Shown: positions 31,601 through 42,944 of the stretch, piece after piece
How positions within the stretch are numbered: position 1 is the stretch's first letter
Layout of the letters: every line of letters begins with the position of its first letter
Origin: Arion vulgaris
Taxonomy: Eukaryota; Mollusca; Gastropoda; Stylommatophora; Arionidae
Direction of reading: 5' to 3'
Assembly: GCA_020796225.1 (NCBI GenBank)
Contig: CM036756.1
Span: 64,223,644 to 64,287,643, forward strand
DNA length: 64,000 nucleotides
Translations under genes and position numbers: made by a program
Notes under the pieces: generated by a model
Database searches by the model: none
The model's input: only the letters and a program-made list of their open reading frames with translations
Told to the model about the DNA's origin: nothing

Positions 31601-31774
31601 ATATTTCAGTTTTCGGGGCGTTGGCATTGTTTATGAGCCAATGTTCCACGTTTTTTATGTCTTGTAGGGTGTATTTTCTTTATTTACTTTCTTCAAGGCG
31701 TTCTAAGAAACGTGTCTGCAGTACTTTCTTTCAAGAGAATTGTTGTTTTCCTTTAAAGTTTGTGTTATGCTACA

Positions 31775-32431
31775 TGATTCACAACCAGATGTTACCACAG
31801 GAGAATGACATGCCTTGAGTCATGATTCACAATCATATGTTACCACAGGAGAATGACATGCCTTGAGTCATGATTCACAACCAGATGTTACCACAGGAGA
31901 ATGACATGCCTTGAGTCATGATTCACAATCATATGTTACCACAGGAGAATGACATGCCTTCAGTCATGATTCACAACCAGATGTTACCACAGGAGAATGG
32001 CATGCCTTGAGTCATGATTCACAATCATATGTTACCACAGGAGAATGACATGCCTTGATCATGATTACTCATATGTTCTAAGAATACAGTGCTCAGTCAC
32101 TGATTCTCAACAGATGTTATTTCCTAGAAGTTTGTGTATGCCTCATCATGATTCACAACCAGATGTTACCACAGGAGAATGACATGCCTTGAGTCATGAT
32201 TCACAATCATGTTACCACAGGAGAATGACATGCCTTCAGTCATGATTCACAATCATATGTTACCACAGGAGAATGACATGCCTTGAGTCATGATTCACAA
32301 TCATATGTTACCACAGGAGAATGACATGCCTTGAGTCATGATTCACAATCATATGTTACCACAGGAGAATGACATGCCTTGAGTCATGATTCACAATCAT
32401 ATGTTACCACAGGAGAATGACATGCCTTCAG
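31775..32431. repeat. 48-bp minisatellite, about 13 copies
   Basis: Units TGATTCACAACCAGATGTTA, CCACAGGAGAATGACATGCC and TTGAGTCA repeat at exactly 48 bp, with a corrupted block at 32055-32145. Two variants (CCAGATG and TCATATG) alternate in the left half. Confidence 0.95.
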
Positions 32432-32434
32432 AAG

Positions 32435-33325
32435 TTTTACTTTTATCAAAAGTGATTTACTTTCATTCTGGGTAGTGTTGGTGCAGCGCTGTTGAGAATA
32501 AGCGAATGATCCCCGCCTACACGCACGACCTCCGTTGCGAGGCAGAGAATACATTTCCACGTTAAGGACAGGCTATACCGCAGTCATTCAGCTCATCGGC
32601 ACGTGGACACACCTAAAGCTTAGGTTGATTTGATTACATCATCCCTCTACAGAGTATAACAGTGCGAAAATTACGTTGTTGAAAAGAATTTTGCGTACGC
32701 CATATTGTTGACACCGGAAGCTAAACGAAAAGTCGCTGGACGCTGTTGGAGATATTGCGAAGGAGATCGGAGCACCTATGAACATGTCCGGAGTGCAATG
32801 AAGATATTCCAAACTGAAACTGTTTTACTTTGAATGTTAAATTCAAAAAGAACTTAAACGTCTCACAAGGTTTCAAAGGTTTATGTAGCTGGACAAGATA
32901 AGACAGGCAATAACTAGCACAACAAGTTACACTGCAAGATAGCATTATCAAGTTAAGCGAATTTAATTGAAAAATTGTACCAGCTTTCGAATAAATTTCA
33001 AAACGTTGCCGAAGCAACGGATTAAGTTCTCTAACCCTGGCAAATTGAAGCATATTGAACATATATAATTGTGCTTTGATTAAAATGTTGTTAATGTTAA
33101 TTAGTACTTCAGTTTATACAGAACAATGCTATTAAGGTACAGTAGATACAAAGTAAAAGGTTGTCAACACAAAAGATGGACTACAAAAATAATAGAGATA
33201 GTAAAAGTCATATACACAGTGCATACAATTGTCCGTTCTAAAAATCTCTTCTAAATGTAACGCTGTGTGGCAACCCAGGTTTAAAGTTATGAAGTGAAAG
33301 AAGACTCCAGTTTATGTGATACGTT
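32435..33325. other. Mostly unassigned; R5 dispersed repeat at 32728-32822
   Basis: 32728-32822 matches 2926-3022 (GAGATATTG, AGTGCAATGAAGATATTCCA). A minus-strand ORF of 113 codons at 32721-33062 has no recognisable motif and overlaps R5, so I do not call it a gene. Confidence 0.5.
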
Positions 33326-33328
33326 ACA

Positions 33329-34205
33329 CCCGAGTGGTTACCGGGGCCCAAATTTGGGGTGTAAAGAATAGAACCACTGTTACCTGCCACGCATGTCGTA
33401 AGAGGCGACTAAGGAGGTTTGGCTGAAATCGGATGCACATGTCCTAAACATGTAGAAGGCTATGCGTTTAGGGGCCTACTGTTACAGTCCGAGGGTCTTC
33501 TCTTCATATCCCATAGGTGCGTTCGGTCATCCCCTTTTTATGTGGTTTTCCTTTTCCGTATTATCATCAATCAATGTTGTAGCTGTAAGTTTCTTATGGA
33601 CAGACAGTGAGTCCCTTTTTTTCCCTTGGTAATGGTTGCAGTCCTTTTACAGGGATGGAGTCCTTGTTGGCGGAGTAGTGGTAGTAGTTGTTGTTTCACC
33701 GAAATGTTGATCGTTTGATGTAATTTATTCACTCACTCTAGTTGTACAGTACATGTTACAAGATGGTAAATGACACAAACTTCATTCCGATAGTTATATA
33801 ACATGTTTATTGACTCTGTTATTTACTGACAACCAAAGCACGTCCGCTCAGGTCTAATATTATTGTTCGTCTCTCCTTTGTTTACTAACGTCGCTACGCC
33901 GTCACTACCCAACCCTACGTCCCTTGGTTTGACTACGTCAGGTCTCGTTTAGTGTTGCCACTCTGCTGTTAGTGAACATATGCAGATTTAGTGCGCAAAA
34001 CACTACAGTCAACTAATAAAATATCTAACTATCTACATGCTATACAATAAAGCTAACTGTCTGGTCCATCAGCTGCCACTTGAGGGGGCTGGCTTCTACA
34101 CTACCAACCCAATGTGCAATGTATACACGTTCTTGGCAAAGATCAAACATATCTCAAAGAGTGATTAAAATTGGTCATAAAGAACGAACGCAAAGAAGAA
34201 GATGT
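33329..34205 (+). mobile_element. Core2 SINE-like retroposon split by an LTR
   Basis: Left part 33329-33479 (CCCGAGTGGTTACCGGGGCC, GTCGTAAGAGGCGACTAAGG, up to GGGGCCTAC). Right part 34101-34205 (CTACCAACCCAATGTGC, CGTTCTTGGCAAAGATCAAA, GAAGAAG tail). Together they form one normal Core2. Confidence 0.9.
33480..34100 (+). mobile_element. Probable solo LTR, 621 bp
   Basis: The insert begins TGTTACAGTCC and ends CTTCTACA (TG...CA termini), is flanked by CTAC on both sides (33476-33479 and 34101-34104), and has an AATAAA signal about 55 bp before its end. No coding sequence or second LTR is present. A 4-bp duplication fits Gypsy, BEL or retrovirus-like integration; family unknown. Confidence 0.75.
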
Positions 34206-34574
34206 GATAGGTTTATTCTTCCTCCCTCCCCCTTTTTCCCCCATTCCCTATCTCTCTCTACCTCTCCAACCCCACCCCATTCTCCCCTCCCCATTCTCTA
34301 TCTCGCTTCCCCCTCTCTGCATTTATATCTTATTTCCATCGACTCGAATCTGTTGCGTGCAATAAAGTATTATGGGTATCATAATATGTTAGTATAGGAC
34401 GTTGTTAGCTTCTTACCAGTGTAAACTTCTCTTGCACACAAACCTCAAACAGTACATATTGTGCCAGTTAATTTACAAAAACTATTACGTCCCAATCTTC
34501 AAACTAAATGTTTGTTTAATGACACAACAGAACTGCGAACATCTTTCATTACAAAAATGTTTCGGCAACTTTGG

Positions 34575-35468
34575 TAGCATAGAGTTTACTGTTACTTTGT
34601 CAGAATATTGCTGAAGTCGGCAACTTGGATACTTTGTTATAGCATAGAGTTTACTGTTACTTTTGTCAGAATATGTAAGGTGGAAGTTGGCAACTTTGAT
34701 AGCATAGAGTTTACTGTTACTTTTGTCAGAGTCTGTAAGGTGGAAGTTGGCAACTTTGGTAGCATAGAGTTTACTGTTACTTTTGTCAAAATATGTAAGG
34801 TGGAAGTTGGCAACTTTGATAGCATAGAGTTTACTGTTACTTTTGTCAGAATATGTAAGGTGGAAGTCGGCAACTTTTGTAGCATAGAGTTTACTGTTAC
34901 TTTTGTCAGAATATGTAAGCTGGAAGTGGCAACTTTGATAGCATAGAGTTTACTGTTACTTTGTCAAGTCTGTAAGGTGGAAGTTGGCAACTTTGGTAGC
35001 ATAGAGTTTACTGTTACTTATGTCACAGTCTGTAAGGTGGAAGTTGGCAACTTTGATAGCATAGAGTTTACTGTTACTTTTGTCACAGTCTGTAAGGTGG
35101 AAGTTGGCAACTTTGATAGCATAGAGTTTACTGTTACTTTTGTCACAGTCTGTAAGGTGGAAGTTGGCAACTTTGATAGCATAGAGTTTACTGTTACTTT
35201 TGTCACAGTCTGTAAGGTGGAAGTTGGCAACTTTGATAGCATAGAGTTTACTGTTACTTTTGTCACAGTCTGTAAGGTGGAAGTTGGCAACTTTGATAGC
35301 ATAGAGTTTACTGTTACTTTTGTCACAGTCTGTAAGGTGGAAGTCGGCAACTTTGATAGCATAGAGTTTACTGTTACTTTTGTCACAGTCTGTAAGGTGG
35401 AAGTTGGCAACTTTGATAGCATAGAGTTTACTGTTACTTTTGTCACAGTCTGTAAGGTGGAAGTCGGA
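34575..35468. repeat. 60-bp minisatellite, 15 copies
   Basis: Units AGCATAGAGTTTACTGTTAC, TTTTGTCACAGTCTGTAAGG and TGGAAGTTGGCAACTTTGAT at exactly 60 bp. The right half is almost perfectly homogeneous, the left has more variants (AGAATATG, GGTAGC). The period of 60 opens long frames on both strands; these are not genes. Confidence 0.97.
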
Positions 35469-35486
35469 AAACGAACACATAACTTG

Positions 35487-35835
35487 ATTAGTTGATTGAT
35501 AGGACTATCATCATTGCACTTTGTTGAATAACCATGCGTTCTTTTTTACTCTCTCTCTGTTTTACACAGGAAGACCTTAGTGCACAACCTCAGTAGAAAG
35601 GGCAAGGGTGCCGGTTGTAATTTTGAAGATGATAAAAATTGTTTGGAGTAATTTTATTAAAATGTTTTTAACGAATGTTGCTCTGGCAGCAGCTCTACAG
35701 ATTACTCTTATCAATTTTTTCAACTGCGAAGGTTTTCTATGAACTCAATTTGAAAACGTGAATTACCTTTTATTGTCCGTCTCCGATAAGACAAGGAAAA
35801 GACCTATAGTGAGAATGAGAACTATTGAAAAATAG
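35487..35835 (-). mobile_element. T5 SINE, head missing
   Basis: TTGATTGATAGGACTATCAT, CAGGAAGACCTTAGTGCACA and TTGTCCGTCTCCGATAAGAC follow the same order as the full T5 at 57218-57715. The tRNA-like head is absent, as expected for a 5' truncation. Confidence 0.7.
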
Positions 35836-35839
35836 CCAG

Positions 35840-36620
35840 TTCGTCCTACGCAGGGAACAAACTGAGAATCGTTGGAAGAAAATAAGGCAAGCACCTCAGA
35901 GACATCAAACAAAGAACAACAAAAATGTGTCCCTGTATCCATCATCTGTCATTAAAATTGTTTCTAAATGCAACGTCAATAGTTCAGTGCTTTGTCCTAA
36001 AGTTATTAGTGGAGAAACGATGTTGCTCACATGCAGAAATGGCCATATCCATGTAGACAATTTAACGTCTATTTCAGATATTATTTTATACAAGCTGTAA
36101 AATGCTAGTAAAAAATAGAATTTAAATTGACTACGTGTTTTCCTGCACACACCAGGAAAAATAAACCACAACACAATAAGAGCAAAACACTATTGACTAA
36201 ATAAAGAACAACAAAATCCAGGGACATCACAAAAGGACTCACAATCTGTCTTCTCGCATAGCAGACGTTAGTTATAATCGTGTGATTTTTTCACAATAAC
36301 TCAAAAGAAGTGACGTAGTGCGCAAAATAAAAGACTCGTACTACTATAAAAATACGTCTACACAAAAGCTGTTTTTTTAATGTTCATCTTCTGTTGTTAG
36401 TGTTCAGAGTAGACCTTCATAAAGTAAATGTGCTTTACAAAAGAAAACAAAAACCCCCATTAAAATCACGTTTCCGTAAAGAATGATTTATTAAGCAAAG
36501 GGTAAAAGACAATACCAAAATCGTCCTCTATGGAGGACGACATAAACCCAAGGATACAGTTAGGGATTGGATGTCTTTCTTCCTAGATAATGAAAATATT
36601 ATAAGCTGTAATATGTGAAA
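35840..36620. other. Unassigned AT-rich sequence
   Basis: No element, repeat or convincing coding region seen. Confidence 0.5.
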
Positions 36621-36625
36621 TAATC

Positions 36626-36791
36626 CAATGGCGGCTGGCGATCCTTTCTGTTGGTGGGACCAGGCACAAATATTCGGGAAAATCATGGAATTGGATTAGA
36701 TTATATTTAATTTATTAAATAATAAATGCACGTTACACATTATTTTTGATGGGATCTGGCCCCACTGGCCCTTTATGAAGAGCCGCCACTG
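36626..36791. mobile_element. hAT-M1 MITE
   Basis: Ends CAATGGCGGCTGGCG and AAGAGCCGCCACTG, interior GGCACAAATATTCGGGAAAA and CCCCACTGGCCCTTTATG as in other copies. Flanking AAATAATC and GAAATATC are only partly alike, so the duplication has decayed. Confidence 0.85.
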
Positions 36792-36982
36792 GAAATATCC
36801 ATCACTTCATATTTCTAATCCCAAGTATGCAGGACTTGGGAAAATGTATTTCCTCAATTCAATCATTTTTTTTGGTGGTGATTTATAAAAGAGTGAGGAA
36901 ATAATATTACAGAATATGACAGGGAAAGAACTTGGAGGATGCGTTGGTTACGGCAGATTTAGTATGTCTTAATACAGGACAA

Positions 36983-37306
36983 CGCCCTAGTAGTTTCCGG
37001 GGCCCAAATTAGGGGTGTAAAGAATAGAACCATTGTTACCTGCCAAGCGTTGTCGTAAGAGCCGAATAAGGTTGAGCGTGTGGCTATCTACCTCACCCGT
37101 AAAAACACTAGATAGCTACAGAAACCACAACCAAGAAAATTCATAGCTCGCCACTCAAGGAAGAAGAACTCCGCAATGAGGGACTCATGGAAAATGGGGA
37201 GAGAGTAGAGAGATCTGGAAAAGATGGCCTTGGATAGGCGGGCTTGTAAGGCTTTGGTTGCGGACCTATGCTTCCCTAGCGGCGAAGGGTGAAGAAGAAG
37301 AAGAAG
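36983..37306 (+). mobile_element. Core3 SINE-like retroposon, full length, 12-bp target duplication
   Basis: Shared 5' module (TTTCCGGGGCCCAAATTAGG, AAAGAATAGAACCATTG, GTCGTAAGAGCCGA), then a Core3-only body (CCGTAAAAACACTAGATAGC, CAATGAGGGACTCATGGA, GACCTATGCTTCCCTAGCGG) and (GAA)n tail. AATACAGGACAA at 36971-36982 and 37307-37318 is perfect. This fixes the family's ends and shows it moves as a retroposon. Confidence 0.9.
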
Positions 37307-37555
37307 AATACAGGACAAGCAGACAGACTGTCTAAATGATCGAACGATTCACATGGGGCAATAGATCTGTCATTGGTACGGTATCATCAACCTTTGCATC
37401 ATTTTGTAGATGGTATGTCTTAGGATACCACAGTAGTGATCACTGCACACGCGTTGTCTTGATCGAGAGGAGCCGATTGGGCAGAAGTAAGATTACATCA
37501 AAAGATTTCACGTATAACAACACGGTACAAACACAACTGGTAAATTTAGGTATGC

Positions 37556-37655
37556 CCGGCCTTAAGAATATCAACACAGGCAGAAGAATATCAACACAGG
37601 CAGAAGAATATCAACACAGGCAGAAGAATATCAACACAGGCAGAAGAATATAGCA
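37556..37655. repeat. 20-bp tandem repeat, about 5 copies
   Basis: GAATATCAACACAGGCAGAA repeats head to tail with no variation. Confidence 0.95.
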
Positions 37656-37754
37656 CAGCTACTGTGGTAGAATGGGGAGGTTGAAACTATTTGGCTCCCC
37701 AAACATAGAGCGGTAAATGCATGTCAAATTACCAAACGAGCAACAATAGCCTTG

Positions 37755-37945
37755 TGATCTGAGCCTGAGTAATTGTTCGTTGTGTCAGTTATGCGCCCAC
37801 TAGTAGGCCAGCAAATCCGATTTCAGCGACACATTTTATTTACTAGGTAGATTCCTAGACCCTACGGCAATCCCTCTTACAACATGTCTTGTAGATCGCT
37901 ATATTACTATTCTTTATTGCCCATGAGGGCCCCGGGAAATCACGG
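37755..37945 (-). mobile_element. Core1 SINE-like retroposon, tail lost
   Basis: Starts inside the body at GATCTGAGCCTGAGT, then CAGTTATGCGCCCACTAGTA and ends GAGGGCCCCGGGAAATCACG. The (GAA)n tail end is missing on the left. Confidence 0.75.
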
Positions 37946-38049
37946 CGTAACAGACACATCGAAATGATAGAGGCAAGACTCCGTATGATTTCGTTGTTAT
38001 CTGATCAATGTCATGCCACGGAGTGGAACTAAGAGCTTGAATTTACAAT

Positions 38050-38175
38050 CCATGAAATGCTTAAGAAATCACTAAGAAATATTCAACAAGACAATGGATG
38101 AGACGGTAGAACTGGCTAGAGGTCGAGTATCTTTCATACAGGCTGCAATAGCTGCTACGTTCTGCAAAAGGACAT
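38050..38175 (+). mobile_element. L-D-like LINE C-terminal fragment
   Basis: Encodes TMDETVELARGRVSFIQAAI followed by AATFCKRTC, homologous to 7800-7975 and 8712-8885. Confidence 0.6.
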
Positions 38176-38461
38176 GTTTATATCAAGAGAAGAGATATTG
38201 ATGTCAATATCATTAGACTAATTAGAATATAGACACGATTGGATAAATCAGCTTATAATCAGCGTAAACAATGTGTTACACGTGTAGGAACTGGCAAAGT
38301 TCAATGTGTAGTCCATAGGGAATATCTCCGTGGTTCACACAAAATAGTTCCGGCACCATCGAGCTATCTATAATATAATATGCACAGACAACTCTAGCAT
38401 CACAGTGGGAAAACAGCTGTTCGATATTAGTTAGAGTAATCCTTGTTTTGATTGTTAGCTC

Positions 38462-38723
38462 CGCCTATGTGGTGTTGGGGCCCGGAAGGGAAGCAACGAA
38501 TAGTAATAATGCAACCTACAAAGCATGTCGTAAGAGGTGACTGAAGTATGGACCTAGAGAAGCTTCTCTAGTAAATAAAAGCATCGCAGAAATCGGATGT
38601 GGTGGCCTACTTGTAGGCGCATAACTGGCGCAACGTACAATCGCTCTTAGACTCAAATCACATACAAAACTCACAGAGTGGTTAACAAGTGGTCGATATG
38701 GAGCGTTTGAAGAAGAAGAAAAC
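38462..38723 (+). mobile_element. Core1 SINE-like retroposon, full length with target duplication
   Basis: Starts CGCCTATGTGGTGTTGGGGC and ends with GAAGAAGAAGAAAAC. TGTTAGCTC at 38453-38461 and 38724-38732 flanks it. Core GTCGTAAGAGGTGACTGAAG, body TACTTGTAGGCGCATAACTG. Best-defined Core1 boundaries in the window. Confidence 0.9.
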
Positions 38724-38894
38724 TGTTAGCTCTGAGAATAGAGGATCTTGTTGAAAGACTTATGACCTCAGTATTTCCCTATTGTGTTCCAAAAGAGCTC
38801 TTTATTTACCTGTAATCATACGTGTAACATAAAGCACAGTGAATGACATAATAGAAGATAATGTCATCATAGCTGATAATAACTTTTATAAATG

Positions 38895-39165
38895 GTGGTC
38901 CTGTACCCTGGAATTAAGTGATTCGGCCACTTAATAAAAATGCAACCAAACTTTACTGTATACAGTTTTCTACAACATAACACCATGAAGGAAGGCGAGA
39001 GGAAGACCACGAAAACGAGGGCAGAGGACATAGCAGAAACCTTGTCAAACCGCAAAAATAACTATCAAGCAGGGCATTAGAACAGCGCAAGACAAAAATA
39101 GAAAAACCACGACTCTGGACAACAGCCCGGTAACAGTGTGACGGTTCGAATCCTGTGTTTGTCTA
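38895..39165 (+). mobile_element. L-X LINE C-terminal fragment
   Basis: CGGCCACTTAATAAAAATGC, ACAGTTTTCTACAACA, GGCGAGAGGAAGACCACGAA and ACAGCCCGGTAACAGTGTGA match the reverse complements of 20920-21150 and 5330-5590. Frame broken. Confidence 0.8.
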
Positions 39166-39169
39166 TTTG

Positions 39170-40310
39170 TTTTTCGGAAGCTCTTAATACCTGTACATTG
39201 TTTATTTATTGGACAACAAAAGATGGACATTTATCAATGCTGTCGGGCGGAGCAAAGGAACTATAGATTCTATACAAAAGTACGGTCTACAATGGATGTT
39301 CTGCACACATCTCTTCATCCACAAGAGTTGAAATCGGCTAATCTTTCTTAGGAAGAGCGAATTGTAAAATTTAATATCCTACTGACGACCCGTAGAACAC
39401 ACACGCCAACTCCATCTATCAGTGGTGTAGAATGGGACTGACCACGATATCCTAAGCTAACGACACTCTGGGGCGCATAGTGAAATAGACTCAGCTATGT
39501 CAGGGTTTTTGGGTCCTCAACCTGCACTTAGGAAGTGAACCGGAATAAAAGCATGCAGAAACCTGTATGTGCTCACCTATGGTTCTGCAAACGTCTAGAT
39601 CGCACAACTCACTCTGTCTCTCTAATGTACAAATGACATACAGACCAACAAAGAATGTCTTAACAAGTGGTTTATGCAGAACGAACGAATGAAGAAGAAG
39701 ATAGAATAAATAATATGCTGTCTTCGGACAGAAAGTTGCATTATTTATTTCAACTTGGCTGTAAACTGTGTCATTACGTAACAAACACCCTGTTCAGGAC
39801 CTGCTAGGAAAGCAGATATCGATGGTTATGTGATAAAAGTATAGAAATAAAATGCATATCAAAATAGATATATGAGAAATGTGTATAAGTACAACAGTAT
39901 AGAATGAAATAAATGTTATCTTCTGATGGATACAAGGATTCATTTGTGCATTCATTTACGGTTTCAAATTGTGTTGTACTATTTTTAACCTGTTTTTATC
40001 TTACATCTTGCCCTTTTTTTAAACCTTGTTTTATATTACATGTTATGTTGCACTTCCTGAATCCATTTTCTCCGTTGTCTTCCTCTTCTCCTCTTTGCTG
40101 GATGCTCCTTCTAAAATAGTCTTGTGTAATCTTCGTGTCTTATGACATGTCTAAAAAACGACAATTTCCCCGTTCTATTTTTATAGCATCACCCAGTATT
40201 CTGTGATTTTGAGTTATGTCCAGGATGGCCCGTAGACTAGTGGAGGCGGTTACATTTCCTTTGGTAGAGATATACTTTTACAAGTCCCATACATACTTAT
40301 ACTAATATGA
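39170..40310. other. Unassigned sequence
   Basis: No family recognised. 40020-40130 (CTTCCTCTTCTCCTC, minus-strand Lys/Arg-rich) could be the edge of a LINE C terminus, but it is too short to claim. Confidence 0.45.
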
Positions 40311-40316
40311 ATAAAA

Positions 40317-40680
40317 GTCGTGGCATATCCTTTACAGGACGTAGCCATCAACCACAGTAAACCAGTCGTTGATTTTCTAGGCACCACTTATACGTTCAGT
40401 AGTTTGCCATTGCTTTCTGAACGGTTAGGTCTATTTTTACCTTTCGTAAAAATCCCACTGAAACGAATTTTCTTCCACCTTTGCCCACCGCGCAGTTTGG
40501 ACCAGGTATGTTTCTAGAAATGGACAGGTAACAATCTGGCAGAGTGCTACACCAAGGCAAAAACAGAGGATGCTAGAGATTCATTGCAGCCAACCTTCGA
40601 TGTGGAGAAGGCACCTGATGATGATGATGTTTCTAGTTTGTGATCGAGCACACTACCGCTTAAGCTATAGACACTCACTA
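40317..40680 (-). mobile_element. T2 tRNA-derived SINE split by a LINE 3' end
   Basis: GGCATATCCTTTACAGGACG, CGTTCAGTAGTTTGCCATTG and GTAAAAATCCCACTGAAACG match T2 at 49928. After the LINE, GTTTGTGATCGAGCACACTA continues the T2 head. Confidence 0.8.
40518..40626 (+). mobile_element. L-D LINE 3' end, ~109 bp, inserted in T2
   Basis: AAATGGACAGGTAACAATCT, GGATGCTAGAGATTCATTGC, CCAACCTTCGATGTGGAGAA and CACCTGATGATGATG match the reverse complement of 50321-50440. ATGTTTCTAG at 40508-40517 and 40627-40636 is a perfect duplication. Confidence 0.9.
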
Positions 40681-40689
40681 ATATAACAT

Positions 40690-41265
40690 TTTTTAATAGA
40701 TAATCATAATAGTATCACGTATAAATGAGAAAAGTGTTTATAGGCTAAATATAACAATACATATTTGTAGAGATTTAACATCGTAGACTACTAACTTTCA
40801 TCAACATTTACTGAGAGATAATTTCGTTAGATGGTTATTTTAAGCATCATCAAATAATGTTACTGTGGGGAAACACAAGCAATCAAACATACTCTGAAAG
40901 AAGTCTTTGTATTAAAATAAGATAAAGAAGACACAGATAGACTGAGAAACATTAAAACAAAAGGCAGCATTGATTTAACGCGTACAGCACTCACGAACAG
41001 GCTTTCAGACCAGGCATACTATTATCTGAACATTTTGTGAATAAATTAAATAGCAATGTGGAGGAGAAGTTGGTTGCAATGTGATAACAATGGCACTTTT
41101 CAGTGTTGTTGTACAAATGCTGAGTTGATGGGGAATGCAGGGATGACAGAATGAATACAAAAGATGGTGTTGATAATGGTATAAATAAATTACTCATATC
41201 TTTTTTCGAATCAAAAATGTCTGGTGTTCTGAAACGAAGAGAGTTTTAATACTTAATTATTTTAC
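40690..41265. other. Unassigned AT-rich sequence
   Basis: Nothing recognised. Confidence 0.5.
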
Positions 41266-41267
41266 AC

Positions 41268-41425
41268 CTTCTTCTTTCTGTCTTCTTCTTCTTCTTCTCT
41301 AATTATGTTTTGCCTCACAGCTTCTGTGCGCTTCATAAACAGTGTCTTTCGTCGCCTCTGTTATCTCTGATGTCCACCTTTTGTGTGGACGATATTTTGC
41401 TTTGTATCAACTGTATCGGAATAAC
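41268..41425 (-). mobile_element. L-K LINE 3' end fragment
   Basis: Matches 46885-47075: GTTTTGCCTC, GTGTGCTTCAT/GTGCGCTTCATAAA, CTTTCGTCGCCTCTGTTATC and CTTTGTATC. The array seen at 12573 is absent here. Confidence 0.75.
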
Positions 41426-41489
41426 ATTGCTCTTTGAGAAGCCTTGTCTGTTGGTAATCTGCTTAACTGGCAGAATAATATCTCTACTC

Positions 41490-41735
41490 CTTCTTTACGT
41501 TCGTTCTTTACGACCAATTTGAATCCCTTTTTGTGATATGTTTGATCTTGGCCAAGAACGTTTATACGTTGCACATTGGTTTGTAGGCCCTTAAACACAT
41601 AGACTTCTACACGCTTATGACACGTACATCCGATTACAGCCTAACCTTCTTAGTCGCCTCTTACGACATGCGTGGCTGGTAACAGTGGTTCTATTCTTTA
41701 CGCCCCAAATTTGGGCGCCGGTAACCACTCGGGCG
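41490..41735 (-). mobile_element. Core2 SINE-like retroposon
   Basis: ACGTTCGTTCTTTACGACCA, GGCCAAGAACGTTTATACG, AGTCGCCTCTTACGACATGC and GGTAACCACTCGGGCGG. The (GAA)n end is short. Confidence 0.85.
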
Positions 41736-41744
41736 GTGGAATAA

Positions 41745-42305
41745 TTTAATTTGTTGTTTCTTGATTAAATTCAGTACTAATAATGTACCTACTTTTTACC
41801 TGATGTCTTCATATCTAAACCATAATAAAATCTAACTCAACCCTCAAAAGTCAGGGTATTCAAATAACATTATTTTGTCGATATATAACGAGTCATACAG
41901 TGGCGTATTTGTTATTTAAGTTGAAATGCATGCAATGTATGTTTACTAATACAAAACATATGCAAGTAGAATCATTTATAAATGTGATTTTTAAAAACGT
42001 TATTTTACGAACTTTATAATATTTTTGAAATTAAGACGCTTCAACCGAAGCATGGTTGATTTATACAGCCATTTTAGATTTTCCATGTTATTATATTTTG
42101 ACTCGATCCTGAAAAAAATCACGTTTTCTGATAAAATTGCATCTGAGGGTTCTAATTACTGTCCCGATTCAAACACCAGTGATGATTCAGCGACTTGGAC
42201 ATTGGAAGCTGACACATACGGTTAACGTCAGTTGAGGATAAGAACAAGACAGTATTATAAATGAGAAATAAACTTAAAGAGACTGATGATGATATTAACG
42301 TCAGA
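41745..42305. other. Unassigned AT-rich sequence
   Basis: No repeats, RNA or coding signature recognised. A 66-codon frame at 42025-42225 has no motif. Confidence 0.5.
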
Positions 42306-42309
42306 ACTA

Positions 42310-42840
42310 GGAACACTAGAAAGTCTTTATCTCTCCTCGTACAGTGTGGAAATCTGTTGCCATCTCCACTAAAACAAAGCTCTTAATATTTAGCTTAAAT
42401 GGGAAATCTATCTTGTTGTATGGCTCGTAACCGTGACGGAAAGTCATCGCGTTAAATTTCGTTACAAATAATATTCAGACCTTTGTCAACAGATATCATT
42501 GGCGTATATACTGAGATGGCATGACATAGTTGCAAACAAAAACCTGTGGATAAGAAATGGGGAAAGAACACACAATGACCCAGATTAAGATTAGAAAATG
42601 GTGATGGGTCAGGCCTATCATGGGGAAGACACAGTAAAGTGTCACTAGACAAGCACTTGAGAGGAACCCGCAAGGAAAAGTGAAAACTGGACGTACTAAA
42701 CAGACACAAAGAGGAGTCTTCTTGATGAACTGAAGGTTGCTGGACTATTCTGGGAATTGAAAAAGAAAACAGCAAGTGATAGGAAATAATGGAGAACAAC
42801 TGTTGAGGCCGTACGCTTCTCGAAGAGTGGTGAGGAATAA
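42310..42840 (+). mobile_element. L-SR2 LINE ORF2 C-terminal fragment
   Basis: CATCTCCACTAAAACAAAGC, TCTTGTTGTATGGCTCG, CAGACCTTTGTCAACAGAT and GAGGAACCCGCAAGGAAAAG follow the same order as 15009-15618 and 22945-23395 (encoding KTKL, LLYGS, NPQGK). Frameshifted. Confidence 0.8.
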
Positions 42841-42944
42841 CTCATGTATGTCTATGCGTACCAGTAGGAAAAATTACAGCTACAAAAAACCGAGGCCCTC
42901 AGCAACATAAGGTCGACTAGCTCAGACGGAAAAAGAAAATTCCT

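Noticed and set aside
32721..33062. A 113-codon minus-strand ORF as a host gene
   Set aside because: It overlaps the dispersed R5 repeat, has no recognisable domain and its composition resembles the surrounding AT-rich sequence.
34977..35495. Paired 172- and 174-codon ORFs on opposite strands
   Set aside because: Both are by-products of the 60-bp period; neither has a domain.
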